Positions 25,607 through 34,893 of a DNA stretch of 64,000 nucleotides are shown one piece after another. The translations under genes were made by a program, and so were the position numbers. This stretch comes from Nitrososphaerota archaeon. GTDB lineage: Archaea > Thermoproteota > Nitrososphaeria > Nitrososphaerales > Nitrosopumilaceae. Under the pieces are notes generated by a model, which made no database searches, was not told the origin of the DNA, and worked only from the letters and a program-made list of their open reading frames with translations. The stretch covers positions 42,621 through 106,620 of the forward strand of contig JACQCT010000005.1 in NCBI GenBank assembly GCA_016201435.1, written 5' to 3'. Each line of letters opens with the position of its first letter. Position 1 is the first letter of the stretch.

Positions 25607-25915
25607 GTGAGTGATACTAGGCTTATAATACTGGGTTCAGTTCTGGCATTTGGTGGTTTCCTTTTAGGAGGTATCTCTGGCGCACAATATCAGCAATATG
25701 TGGTTCAAGCAGGTCAGTTTGATGTTTGCTATAATTATACACCAGACGGTGATGCTATCAAAGTAAAATGTGATGAAAAAATGCAAGACGTATTTTTTAC
25801 GCTAGCTGCATCATTAGGCTTGATTGGAGGAGGTGTATTTGTGCTGATAAAAGGAATTCGTGGAAAATGGGATCAGAATGTCAAAAGTGACGAAATGGTT
25901 GGACCAAACAAATAG
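25607..25915 (+). CDS. Small two-helix membrane protein
   Basis: 102 residues from GTG. Hydrophobic segments at about 5-24 and 65-83 flank a short external loop with two Cys (FDVCYNYTPDGDAIKVKCDEK) that may form a disulfide. The C-terminus is charged and cytoplasmic. No family recognised. It is divergent from the coiled-coil gene. The 231 bp that follow hold no gene, only AT-rich sequence with promoter-like boxes for the deacetylase gene. Confidence 0.62.
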   Translation: MSDTRLIILGSVLAFGGFLLGGISGAQYQQYVVQAGQFDVCYNYTPDGDAIKVKCDEKMQDVFFTLAASLGLIGGGVFVLIKGIRGKWDQNVKSDEMVGPNK

Positions 25916-26146
25916 AACTGTTTTACTTAAATTTTAAGTTCTGATTATTTCATGCTGTACTAGAAATTCCATTCCTTTGGTAAAATTGTTGTCCTATATT
26001 TTATTTTCTGCCCATTATCGATTATATGATATTGCCGTTTTAACTTCAGACATAGTATTGGTATATCATGAGGTAGTAAAATAATTTCTTGTCAGAAAAC
26101 ACACACCGTACAAGTAATATCCTAGCATTTCATAATTTTCAAGTAA

Positions 26147-27679
26147 ATGAAAGTAGTTTTTTTAACTTTGATATTTTTGATAACAATAGGTGTAATCCCA
26201 TTATCGTTTGCTACGACAGATTCGTGCCAATGCGTAGCATTTAGACTAGATGACATTCAAGATTATTGGCTAAACAGTGTTCAAACAAAGATAATTGATA
26301 CATTCCACGAGAAAAACGCCAGTCTAACTATAGGGATAATAGGCAATCACATAGGTCAAGATCCAAAAATAATTGATGACGTCAAATCAAAACTAGGAAA
26401 AAATCCCAAATTGGAGATAGCTAATCATGGCTGGAATCACGAGGATTTTACCCAGTTTAGCAGAGAACAGCAGTACGTATTCATGAAAAACACTAATGAT
26501 AAGATATCAAGTCTTTTTGGAGTTGTTCCATCTGTCTTTATTCCTCCGTTTAACACAATTAACAATGATACTATGGCTGTATTTCTTGAAAATAACTTTC
26601 AATATATTAGTGCAAATGTAACTCAAGATCCTCCTCCATATATTATTAAAAATAATTCAATACATCATCTTCCAGGAACAGCAAAAACAGGAAATCTACA
26701 TTATACTTATTGGTATAGTGAAAATTATAAACAGACATTTGCAGAAATTGTGAGTAGTTTACAAAAATATGGATATGTCATAATTGTAATGCATCCTCAA
26801 GAATATTCAATTAGACAAGATTTGAGTTATTCCAATACTGTTGATGAAAACCAAATTCATGAATTAGAATTATTAATTGATGAAATTAGAAACGACGGTC
26901 TCAAAATTGTAACAATCAGTAATGTTCCTAAAAACATATCAAATCAAAAGATTCCTGTATGGGCTAGTAATCTTTTCACTTGGTATGATAAAGGTCAAAT
27001 ATCTGAAAATGAGGTGTATGACGCAATCAAATTCATGATGGCAAATAAAATAATAAATCTTCATTCTCAAATTCCTAACATTGTTTATCCACTACACCAA
27101 AATATTCGTGCTACATTTTTCTGGGTTGGTGAACCTGCTAGTCAAGATAACCAATTCGTAGATAATCTTTCCAGTATTTGGGATGACAAGTGGCTAGAAC
27201 ATTTTGGGGGAGTAGATGATCCTGAATCAAGAAACGGATATTTTCCTGCAAAATTTGTTCCATTAGAGAATCCATTCTATTTTGCATTGCCATATGCTGA
27301 TTTTATTAACGGAACTAGAGCACCAGATGCCTACAAAATAGTCTATTGGTCTAATGAAAAGAATTGGGCTGATTCAGAATCAATGCTCAAAAACAAATGG
27401 ATAATGATCACTAAAGGTGACAAAACTGCCTACGCCCAGTGGGAGGATGTGGAACCATTTGTATATGATGATGCAAACTATGTTTTTGGAAATAATCTTC
27501 CCAAGAACAATGTTAATCATTCAGGATTAGATGTATCGCCAGCGGTTAGTGATTATCTTGATCTATACCATGATCATAACAATGTCGTTAGTTGGCAATT
27601 CATAGATAGTGATAAAGTTCCAGATGGTCCTTGGAAAAAAATTATTACGACATCACAGATATTCATGTCACCTTCTTGA
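26147..27679 (+). CDS. Secreted polysaccharide deacetylase-like protein (DUF2334/NodB fold)
   Basis: 510 residues with a signal peptide (MKVVFLTLIFLITIGVIPLS). Residues about 25-270 form a deacetylase fold: the metal Asp pair in FRLDDIQDYW, HGWNHEDF with the two metal His, IPPF, and IVMHPQEYS as the last motif. A short helical module follows (NLFTWYDKGQISENEV), then about 200 residues that I do not recognise, rich in aromatic residues. It probably removes acetyl groups from a surface polysaccharide. It lies on the opposite strand to, and converges with, the exopolysaccharide operon and is a paralogue of the broken gene at 28884-29818. Confidence 0.8.
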   Translation: MKVVFLTLIFLITIGVIPLSFATTDSCQCVAFRLDDIQDYWLNSVQTKIIDTFHEKNASLTIGIIGNHIGQDPKIIDDVKSKLGKNPKLEIANHGWNHEDFTQFSREQQYVFMKNTNDKISSLFGVVPSVFIPPFNTINNDTMAVFLENNFQYISANVTQDPPPYIIKNNSIHHLPGTAKTGNLHYTYWYSENYKQTFAEIVSSLQKYGYVIIVMHPQEYSIRQDLSYSNTVDENQIHELELLIDEIRNDGLKIVTISNVPKNISNQKIPVWASNLFTWYDKGQISENEVYDAIKFMMANKIINLHSQIPNIVYPLHQNIRATFFWVGEPASQDNQFVDNLSSIWDDKWLEHFGGVDDPESRNGYFPAKFVPLENPFYFALPYADFINGTRAPDAYKIVYWSNEKNWADSESMLKNKWIMITKGDKTAYAQWEDVEPFVYDDANYVFGNNLPKNNVNHSGLDVSPAVSDYLDLYHDHNNVVSWQFIDSDKVPDGPWKKIITTSQIFMSPS

Positions 27680-27697
27680 AAACTTATTGCATTAATA

Positions 27698-28681
27698 TCA
27701 TTGTAAAACCATTTTTCTACTGATTTTTGTGAACAAGATTATTGATAATGTAGATATCATTAACACAATAGTTTGCATTCCATAAAATTCAGGAACTACG
27801 GAGGTATCTTGTGAAGGTGTTTCATTATTTAATCCTACTACATTTGTAAAAGTAGTGATCTGTATGTTTTTTGATCTAATAGAATCAATCAAAAATGATA
27901 AATCTTTCATTTCTTTTTCATCTAAAACATTTACAAATATTCCATTTTCCATTTTTGCAAAGTTTTGAGGGTGTAACATAATGACCGCATAACCGTATTT
28001 GCTTATGCCGTCATCTACAGAGTTTAGGATTGTTTGTATGGGAACTTTTTCCCATATTCCATTTCTTATTTCACTTTTGAAAGTTGTCATTGCTGGAAGG
28101 TGATATAATGATGTATTAAAGACACCTTCATTTCTTCCATCGGAGATAAAATAGTCGGTCTTGTCATAATATATGTATGAACTGATGACTCTGATGCCAA
28201 CTGATTTTAAAACTTCGATTGTATCTCCATTAAATTTGTTATAAGGTGGAATGAAAACTTGTGAACGGTGCCCAAATATTGTGCTCATTTTCTCATTAGC
28301 TTGTTGCAGTGTTTCAAGTTGTTCTTGTTTGCTTAGCTGAGTATAATCTACATGATCCCAACCATGTATGTCTAAATTAAACAATCCTTTCTCATTTCCT
28401 TCCTTGATTTTTTCAGTAATTGCAGATTTGTTATCAATTTTATGCATTATTAGTCCCAAGGATAAACTTTGATTTTTTGAAATGAATTGATCCATCACAT
28501 TTAATTGTACAGTTGTAAGCCAATCATTTCTTACGTCATCTAATCTGAAGATCACGCAGTTACAGGGATTGTTAATGATCTTTTGTAGTGAAATTTTGGT
28601 AACATTTTCAGCTTGTGCACTTGCAGAATTAGTATATGAATAAGATGCAGAATAAGACAATAATAAAAAAATCGTGATCAA
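27698..28681 (-). CDS. Polysaccharide deacetylase-like protein with C-terminal membrane/sorting tail
   Basis: 327 residues with an N-terminal hydrophobic segment. Catalytic motifs: FRLDDVRNDW, DIHGWDHVDY, IPPYN and IMLHPQNF. Near the C-terminus VVPEFYG is followed by a hydrophobic stretch and basic residues, like the PEFG-CTERM sorting signals of thaumarchaea, where an archaeosortase cuts and attaches the protein to the envelope. No archaeosortase is in this window. It stands at the end of the exopolysaccharide gene row and is separated from it by 200 bp of remnants. Confidence 0.78.
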   Translation of the reverse strand: MITIFLLLSYSASYSYTNSASAQAENVTKISLQKIINNPCNCVIFRLDDVRNDWLTTVQLNVMDQFISKNQSLSLGLIMHKIDNKSAITEKIKEGNEKGLFNLDIHGWDHVDYTQLSKQEQLETLQQANEKMSTIFGHRSQVFIPPYNKFNGDTIEVLKSVGIRVISSYIYYDKTDYFISDGRNEGVFNTSLYHLPAMTTFKSEIRNGIWEKVPIQTILNSVDDGISKYGYAVIMLHPQNFAKMENGIFVNVLDEKEMKDLSFLIDSIRSKNIQITTFTNVVGLNNETPSQDTSVVPEFYGMQTIVLMISTLSIILFTKISRKMVLQ

Positions 28682-28698
28682 AGTGAAGAATTTATGAT

Positions 28699-28872
28699 TT
28701 ATGTCAATTTTGTTTTTTTAATTTTAAATTCGTTAAATGAATTTTTCATTCTATTTTTGATTTTATCTCCTGCTCCAAATAATATTCTCAATTTTGTAAA
28801 TATAATGCCTTGCGGAGCTTTGTTCTGTAACAAATGATGAGAAAATTTCAATAGGTAATTCTTTGCTACCGT
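28699..28872 (-). pseudogene. Unrecognised coding remnant without a start codon
   Basis: A 57-codon frame from an upstream stop to TAA at 28699-28701. It has no ATG or GTG near its beginning but a coding-like composition (FSHHLLQNKAPQGIIFTKL, then LFGAGDKIKNRMKNSF). It looks like the C-terminal end of a larger enzyme, perhaps a glycosyl- or methyltransferase, whose front is lost. It directly follows the broken deacetylase gene. Confidence 0.35.
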
Positions 28873-28883
28873 TCAATTGATAT

Positions 28884-29818
28884 CTATGCAAATCTTGAAT
28901 TAAAACTGATGATTTTCTTACCTATTAGGTAGTTGACACTAGAAAAGACTTGTTTGTCAGATATTTTTCCTTGTTTATACCATGAAAAAATATTGTCCAG
29001 CCAATATGGATCAGGTTTTTTATTCATACTAAATGGAATTTTGTTTATAGATATTATCTTTATACCACTATGTTTTATATCGTCTATTAGTAGTTCAAGA
29101 TCTCGAATCTGATTTTTATCTACTTGATTGGAATAATACGAGTGGTATCTGATTGAATATTCTTGAGGATGAATTATTACTACGGCATATCCGTATTTCT
29201 GAATACTCACCATTATTTCTACAAAGGTATGCTTGTGGTCACGATGATACCAAATGGTATCATTATCAATGAGATCACTAGTCTTAGCATTTCCAGGTAC
29301 GTGATACACATTATTCTTCTTAATATGAAAAGCTAAATTGTCCTGATCTACATCTGCACTAATGAATCTGAGATTATTTTCTTTCATAGCAGAAATTGTA
29401 TAATTGTTTAAGCTGTCAAATGGAGGAAGACAGTTGGCTTTATACCAAAAAGTTTAGTTAATTTTTTGTCTGTTTTTTCCATCAGAAGTGATTGTTGTTT
29501 TTTATTAAAATCTGTAAAGTTTTCATGATTCCATCCATGGTTTGCTATTTCTATTGATGACTCATTTTTTATGTTATTTTTTATATATTGGATTAATGTT
29601 GGATCATCACCAAAAATATTACCAATTATTCCTATGGTGAGACTAGTGTGTTTTTTATGAAAGACATGCATTATTGCAATCTGTGCATTGTCAACCCAAT
29701 AATCCTGAACATCGTCCATTCTGAAGGCGACACACTGGCATGATGGAGCAGAATATGAGGGTTCAAAAATTATCGAAAAGATCAAAATTAATGGAATTAA
29801 TGTTTTTATTTGCACCAT
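28884..29818 (-). pseudogene. Frameshifted polysaccharide deacetylase gene
   Basis: Two adjacent frames together make one deacetylase. The first (29408-29818) has a signal peptide, FRMDDVQDYW and HGWNHENF, and reads into LFGIKPTVF before going out of frame. The second (28884-29387) picks up in the other frame, equivalent to the paralogue from MAVFLENNFQYIS onward, and has IIHPQEYS and IFSWYKQGKISDKQV. Comparison with the intact gene at 26147 places a loss of 4 bases in the VFIPPF region, near 29426. A recent mutation, phase variation or an assembly error are all possible. Confidence 0.75.
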
Positions 29819-29830
29819 AATTTTATCTTG

Positions 29831-31417
29831 TTAACTAAGCTGTTTCATTGTGTTTGACGAATTCGTTTTCTCCAACGATACAATCTCAACTTCATGAATT
29901 ATGGAGCGCATGTTACCTGTTGATTCTATAGCGATTGGATATCTAAGGTCTGTCCCATGACGTGTATGATGAAAAACGTATCCCACAGATGCTTGGGGTG
30001 TAAGGCAATCGCCATTTACTTCATAAATTGTTGCAGAAGTTTGTTGACCCTGTACCACTAAATCCATCTCGTATTCTACATTGTTGAGGGGAGCAAAGTC
30101 ATTAGTTGTGGTAGCATCGCCTTTCTTTGGTTCCTGATCCTGTAAGATACTTCGCGTTATAGGCCAAACAGCATTTAACCCGAATTTATTATATTCAAGA
30201 GAAATGTATGCACCAAACCAATCGTGTCCAGGATCCCAATCAGGCTCAAAATCATAAGTTACTCGAAAATATGTATTGTTACGTTCATTTATCTGGTTTT
30301 GCTCTAGCCAGCTCGTTGGGATATATTTTGAAAATGGGAAACTAATTTTCTTTTGTTCACTTGCTGCGCCCAGCTGGATTAGTGTGAATTTTATTTTTGC
30401 AGCAAAATCCATTGGTACAGGAGCCTCACTTATCATCCTAGCATGATCGCCATTGGTGATATATTGTGTATTGCGTACATTTAACAAGCGTAATTCGTAA
30501 TCATTTTGACTGTTTGGAATCTTATCTATGTCATAGACACCATACTGAGGTCTACCATGAGGAGGATACCACATTCCATGAGTTGGATTGGATGTTTTTT
30601 GTAAACCATCTTGTATTCGCAGATCATCAAAAATTAATTTTTGTTTTGTAATATTCGCGTTAAAATCTATTTCAAGATATATTTTCTGAATTTTAGAAAT
30701 ATTTACATCTCCGATGTCTTTGAAGTCATCAGTGCGCCAAAATAGAAGGTTCCATCCAGGTGCTAGTAAGAAATCTGTCCATTGTTCTGTTTTGGGATCT
30801 CCATATTGAAAACTTATATCTGAATAACCCAAATCATTACCAAAGGTATTATTTGAAGAAGGATGAGGATTAAGAACTGGGTGATATTGGCGCATGTTTC
30901 CTAAGTTATCCTCAAGACTCAAGTTAACTGCATCAATGTCGCGCGCATCATCCACTTTTAGCCACATAGTAATATATCCAGAATTTGACCATCGGGTAAG
31001 ATTTTGGGCATTTTCAAACTGCCTGCTTAAGGTAATATCTGATTGGTGTGACGTGACTGAATAAAATAATGCTCCAGAACCTCCGTAATATTCATCACTA
31101 GGTTGAAGCAGGTCATGCGTGCCATTAATTGACCATGCTTCTGGATTTTCAAAATCATCAATTATTTTTTGATTTTCTGCATACTTGGTAAAATTATCAT
31201 GTAGATAAAGTATGTTGCCAGAACCATCTACGTAAAGTGATGATGGATGATTTGCGAAACTGTAACTTTGTGGTGAATTTTTCCATGCAACTTGAAATAG
31301 ATTGTTATTCTGACACAAATCTTTTGAATTATTATTGAAGATGATTCCACTCTCAGAAAGAATCAAAGTAACAATGACCACACCTGAAAGAATTAAACCA
31401 AGGAATACTCTCTTCAT
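29831..31417 (-). CDS. Large exported protein with carbohydrate-binding-like domains
   Basis: 528 residues with an N-terminal hydrophobic anchor (residues about 5-22). Residues about 80-270 look like a jelly-roll carbohydrate-binding fold: IIDDFENPEAWSINGTHDL, then YITMWLKVDD and FDDLRIQDG, a pattern seen in CBM-like modules. The second half has more beta-rich sequence with HGMWYPPHGRPQYGVYD. It sits 18 bp after the glycosyltransferase gene and 12 bp before the broken deacetylase gene, so it probably binds or modifies the polymer outside the cell. No catalytic residues could be assigned. Confidence 0.65.
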   Translation of the reverse strand: MKRVFLGLILSGVVIVTLILSESGIIFNNNSKDLCQNNNLFQVAWKNSPQSYSFANHPSSLYVDGSGNILYLHDNFTKYAENQKIIDDFENPEAWSINGTHDLLQPSDEYYGGSGALFYSVTSHQSDITLSRQFENAQNLTRWSNSGYITMWLKVDDARDIDAVNLSLEDNLGNMRQYHPVLNPHPSSNNTFGNDLGYSDISFQYGDPKTEQWTDFLLAPGWNLLFWRTDDFKDIGDVNISKIQKIYLEIDFNANITKQKLIFDDLRIQDGLQKTSNPTHGMWYPPHGRPQYGVYDIDKIPNSQNDYELRLLNVRNTQYITNGDHARMISEAPVPMDFAAKIKFTLIQLGAASEQKKISFPFSKYIPTSWLEQNQINERNNTYFRVTYDFEPDWDPGHDWFGAYISLEYNKFGLNAVWPITRSILQDQEPKKGDATTTNDFAPLNNVEYEMDLVVQGQQTSATIYEVNGDCLTPQASVGYVFHHTRHGTDLRYPIAIESTGNMRSIIHEVEIVSLEKTNSSNTMKQLS

Positions 31418-31435
31418 TTCATGTTATCCACATTA

Positions 31436-32857
31436 TTATCTTGTTAACCATTCATTCTTCCTAAAATTCCACAAAGCAGGAACCACTAACCATGAAAGTA
31501 CAAAAGATGCTACTAGATTCATTATTGGTTTATACTTCCAATTTTTTGTTAAAACATCTCTGAACTTGTAATCCCACCCATGAGCTAAACCAGTTAAGAG
31601 AGATCCAGCTATAAACACCACAGGAATCCAATAATGATGTAGTATCACCGGTTCGTAAAAAAGCACGATTATAGTAATTAATGGAGCAGTAAATGTAACC
31701 ATGAATTCAGAATAAAATATAAGTGACATCAACGGATTTTTTTTCCAAAAGAAGGAACTAACAAAGAAATTTGAGCGAATGTACCCCTTTTTCCATCTTA
31801 CTTGTTGCTTAAGATATCCCCTCAGTTTATCTGGTACATCTGTATACACAATGGCCGTTGCCACATACACTGACTTCCATTCAACCAGCGCCTGTGCAGT
31901 CAACATACGATCTTCCGCATCGTCATATTGTGCTGATGACTCCATTATTTGTTGTGAAAATGGGGCTAGTTCTTTTTTTGCCCATGGGGTGGCTATGGCA
32001 TAAGATGTCAGATCTCTATCATCACTGTTATGGATCTTTGCTTGTATCCAATAGGGAATGAAATCAGATATCGCCTCACGTCTATAACCTGCCAAACAAC
32101 CAGAACAACATAATACGCTTCCAAAAGTACTTTCGGTAGTTTTATGAATATTAAAGGCATAGTCATACCACGCATCTTGACACTTTGTGAGGAAACTCTT
32201 CTCATAGTTCCACACTTTTGCATATCCTACCACTGCACCAACCTCAGGATTGGCATTGAAAGTTTTCATGAATTCTGTAATAGCCCTAGAATCAACGACG
32301 CTGTCTGAGTCTATTAATACTACATATTTTCCTGTTGATGCATAAAAACCTGCAGCTACAGCCTTTCGTTTTCCTTCATTCTTTTTATGAATGACTTTCA
32401 AAGTAGGATATTCTTTTCCTAGCATGTCAAGAATTTCCCTAGTACCATCTTTGCTTCCGTCATTTACTGCAATAACTTCGATATTTCTATACGTCGATTG
32501 ATAGATAGCATCAATTACGATTTTAATCATTGCTTTTTGATTAAATACTGGGATGATGACAGATACTAACTCATTACCAGCTTTTCCTCTAGCAGGATTT
32601 CTGTAAAAAAACCAACCTACACATAAAACCAATAATGCATGTATGGGCATCAAAGTTGAATATGCTACAAGTGGATCCTCTAATGCTACACCTTGGTATA
32701 GATTATTTGCCACTACTAAATTTAGGAGAATGATTGTTGTTATTCTTAGCAACCACGCCTTCTTTTTGGTTTTTATCCTTCCGCCTTTCGAAATAATTTG
32801 ACCAGACTTGCGATTTTTAATAATATTTTTGGTATCGCTTTGAATTTCTAGTGTCAA
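31436..32857 (-). CDS. Processive family-2 glycosyltransferase (hyaluronan/chitin/PNAG-synthase like)
   Basis: 473 residues. Two membrane helices lie at the N-terminus (about 35-80). The GT2 domain begins VSVIIPVFNQ and has the nucleotide-sugar Asp (VNDGSKDGT), the metal-binding DSDS, the acceptor EDR motif (DDAEDRMLT) and QQVRWKKG, the QxxRW motif of processive synthases. Three to four membrane helices follow, forming the export channel. It would polymerise a sugar such as GlcNAc from UDP-sugar and push the chain across the membrane. Deacetylase genes next to it suggest a partly deacetylated amino-sugar polymer. Confidence 0.88.
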   Translation of the reverse strand: MTLEIQSDTKNIIKNRKSGQIISKGGRIKTKKKAWLLRITTIILLNLVVANNLYQGVALEDPLVAYSTLMPIHALLVLCVGWFFYRNPARGKAGNELVSVIIPVFNQKAMIKIVIDAIYQSTYRNIEVIAVNDGSKDGTREILDMLGKEYPTLKVIHKKNEGKRKAVAAGFYASTGKYVVLIDSDSVVDSRAITEFMKTFNANPEVGAVVGYAKVWNYEKSFLTKCQDAWYDYAFNIHKTTESTFGSVLCCSGCLAGYRREAISDFIPYWIQAKIHNSDDRDLTSYAIATPWAKKELAPFSQQIMESSAQYDDAEDRMLTAQALVEWKSVYVATAIVYTDVPDKLRGYLKQQVRWKKGYIRSNFFVSSFFWKKNPLMSLIFYSEFMVTFTAPLITIIVLFYEPVILHHYWIPVVFIAGSLLTGLAHGWDYKFRDVLTKNWKYKPIMNLVASFVLSWLVVPALWNFRKNEWLTR

Positions 32858-32862
32858 CTATT

Positions 32863-33576
32863 CTACCTCTTTGTAAGTTCCAAGCCTGTAAGATCTGTAG
32901 CACTTTCAAACCTGACATTGGGCGATTTGAGATGTGTTATGAAAGAATCGATTTGTTCAATTGGTGTAGAATTATCAAAATTGATGAGAACAGGATCAGA
33001 GACAGGAAGACTATGAAAGAAATCTACTGAATAGTAAACGCCATCATACGAAGTAAGATTAAATTTTATGAATTGCCCATTGTAGTATTTGTTATATTGA
33101 TTATTGTATGAAAAATCTGCCAAAATGCCAGAACGACTCAGAAGAGAATAAATATTCTGATCAGTTGTTTCATGTGGCGCTTTGAATACTTTGGATTCTA
33201 TCTTACCTGCTGCATCAACTGCATTCTTGCCCCTTTCTACTTCTTCAAGCTGTGTTGCATAGTCTTGAATTGAAGTAAGAGATACGTAGTCATAGGTCTC
33301 ACTTCCTATATCTACTGTATTCGGAAGATCTGAAACACATTCCGGATGTTCTTGCGCAATTTTACCAGGAACAAAAACTATTGCTTTGACATTGTTATTT
33401 TTTAAAACAGATGAAAGTTGGTTGCACCATACTGGGAGGTTTCTATCATCAGTTATGCTAAACGATAATAGTACTAATAGTGGTTGATCGGATTGCATAA
33501 AAGCAGGTACGACCATTACAATTCCTAATATAATTACAGTACCAGTAGCAATGGTACCAAGATGGATTATTTTCAT
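32863..33576 (-). CDS. Divergent polysaccharide deacetylase-like membrane protein
   Basis: 237 residues with one N-terminal membrane anchor. The deacetylase fold is recognisable from FSITDDRNLPVW (first motif), VKAIVFVPGKIAQEHPE, VDIGSETYDY and FKAPHETTDQN (in place of the Arg-Pro-Pro motif), but the His-x3-His metal motif is not visible (SETYDY replaces it). It may therefore be inactive or use different ligands. It is 5 bp upstream of the glycosyltransferase and 10 bp downstream of the dehydrogenase gene. Confidence 0.65.
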   Translation of the reverse strand: MKIIHLGTIATGTVIILGIVMVVPAFMQSDQPLLVLLSFSITDDRNLPVWCNQLSSVLKNNNVKAIVFVPGKIAQEHPECVSDLPNTVDIGSETYDYVSLTSIQDYATQLEEVERGKNAVDAAGKIESKVFKAPHETTDQNIYSLLSRSGILADFSYNNQYNKYYNGQFIKFNLTSYDGVYYSVDFFHSLPVSDPVLINFDNSTPIEQIDSFITHLKSPNVRFESATDLTGLELTKR

Positions 33577-33586
33577 AAAATTTCAT

Positions 33587-34459
33587 CTACCTAGTCAATG
33601 GCATTTCCTGTGAGGCTCGTTTAGCTAAATGAAATCTATACTGTTTGTCGACCATTTTTGCAGCACCAATCAAACTAGTTACCAAGACATTTTTTGAGAA
33701 TTCAAGAAACATTTGGCTGTCCTTTGGAAGGCAATGACCACCTATGCCCTTCTGGGCTTCGAAAATTTTTACATTCCATTTTGTATTTATCGCGTTTCTT
33801 AATTCATTAAAATCAACTGAAGTATTATCACACACCATTTTCAATTCCTCAGCGAAAGCGATTTCCATGAATCTGTACGAATTTTCTACAACTTTTGTGA
33901 GCTCAGCGATTTCAGCTGAACTTACTATGTGAAGAGGAATTTGTAGCATTTCTCCATAAAAATATCGTGCTTCTTTTACACAACACGGTTCACAACCACC
34001 AAGCACTCTTGTCTGCCTTACCCCATGATCTTTTTGTTCATGAATATAGAATCTATGGGGAACATGAACTACATGTAATCTGTGACCAAGGATTTTCTTG
34101 ATCTCTTCGGAGGTGCCACGTGTTATGGTGCTATCTATTCCAACAAGAGCATCTGTCTTTCCTTCATGAGAAATTTTTCTTGCGATATCATAAAGTCCAT
34201 CCAAATATGGCACAAACATGTCTTCTGGTCTATGGGTAGAGATGCAGATGACATAATAGTCATAGTTTCTAAAATTAGATGCTTTATTATGAATTACCTT
34301 GTTATCAAGAGCACGCTGTATTGCCTTTTCACTTATATCAAAACCGTCTACGTCTAAACCAATTGAAGACATGTATTCAGCGTTACTATATCCAATCTGA
34401 CCTAATCCTATAATCAGAATCTTTTTATTGTTGTTGTTTAGGGTATTATTTTCAAACAT
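33587..34459 (-). CDS. Nucleotide-sugar dehydrogenase lacking the C-terminal domain
   Basis: 290 residues against about 420-440 for UDP-glucose/UDP-ManNAc dehydrogenases. The Rossmann NAD domain (IIGLGQIGYSNAEYM) and central dimer domain (ELTKVVENSYRFMEIAFAEEL) are present, and the active-site Cys is intact in GIGGHCLPKD. The UDP-binding C-terminal domain is missing, and the next gene begins 10 bp later, so it is a clean end rather than a frameshift. It may use another substrate, or act with a partner. It overlaps the LIM-like gene by 8 bp. Confidence 0.8.
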   Translation of the reverse strand: MFENNTLNNNNKKILIIGLGQIGYSNAEYMSSIGLDVDGFDISEKAIQRALDNKVIHNKASNFRNYDYYVICISTHRPEDMFVPYLDGLYDIARKISHEGKTDALVGIDSTITRGTSEEIKKILGHRLHVVHVPHRFYIHEQKDHGVRQTRVLGGCEPCCVKEARYFYGEMLQIPLHIVSSAEIAELTKVVENSYRFMEIAFAEELKMVCDNTSVDFNELRNAINTKWNVKIFEAQKGIGGHCLPKDSQMFLEFSKNVLVTSLIGAAKMVDKQYRFHLAKRASQEMPLTR

Positions 34460-34658
34460 TTTTTATTCCTCCATTTTTAATTAATTTCCAACAAAGATTA
34501 TGGAACCACTTGTCGCCATAAATCACATCTCCTTCTACTAATTCCATTTTTTTATTACAATGTGAGCATGTTTGTATAAGAAAATGGTTAGGTGTGATTT
34601 GAAATTGTAATGATTCAGAAGGAGAATGTGTGAACAATTTGGTTTCTACGCTTGTCAT
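34452..34658 (-). CDS. Small protein with a LIM-like zinc module
   Basis: 68 residues. Its second half has CSHC, then after 17 residues HNLC, the spacing of one LIM zinc module (Cys-x2-Cys-x17-His-x2-Cys), with the Trp-Phe-His (DKWFHNLC) seen in LIM domains. The start overlaps the preceding gene in ATGA and the end overlaps the dehydrogenase gene. It is therefore translated as part of the exopolysaccharide operon and may be a protein-binding regulator. Function inferred only. Confidence 0.6.
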   Translation of the reverse strand: MTSVETKLFTHSPSESLQFQITPNHFLIQTCSHCNKKMELVEGDVIYGDKWFHNLCWKLIKNGGIKNV

Positions 34659-34882
34659 TTTTCTTTATCTCCAAGCAATGATAGATAAAAAACGCGTAGC
34701 TTTCTTACTGATAATTTGTTAGTTAATCTTATATGCTTTAGAAGACTTGCATTGTAAAATTCTGCGATCTTTCTTGGTAGAAGCGATTTGAAATAAGTAG
34801 GAATTGAAATTGTTTTTGATCTATGTGATGTTGTAAATAATATGTTTTGACACTTTGTTTTTCTACCTGTTAATTCTCTCAT
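34655..34882 (-). CDS. Small basic protein, first gene of the exopolysaccharide operon
   Basis: 75 residues, strongly basic (GRKTK, SHRSKT, LLPRK, SVRKLR) with one Cys and no membrane segment. No family recognised. Its ATG lies 8-12 bp after the expected transcription start of the promoter at 34913-34920. It overlaps the LIM-like gene by 4 bp. Being first in the operon and basic, it could be a nucleic-acid-binding regulator, but this is a guess. Confidence 0.5.
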   Translation of the reverse strand: MRELTGRKTKCQNILFTTSHRSKTISIPTYFKSLLPRKIAEFYNASLLKHIRLTNKLSVRKLRVFYLSLLGDKEK

Positions 34883-34893
34883 GACTGATTGTT

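Noticed and set aside
26147..29818. Three deacetylase-like genes as a possible transposable repeat
   Set aside because: The copies are related at protein level but differ in DNA and have no terminal repeats or transposase; gene duplication explains them.
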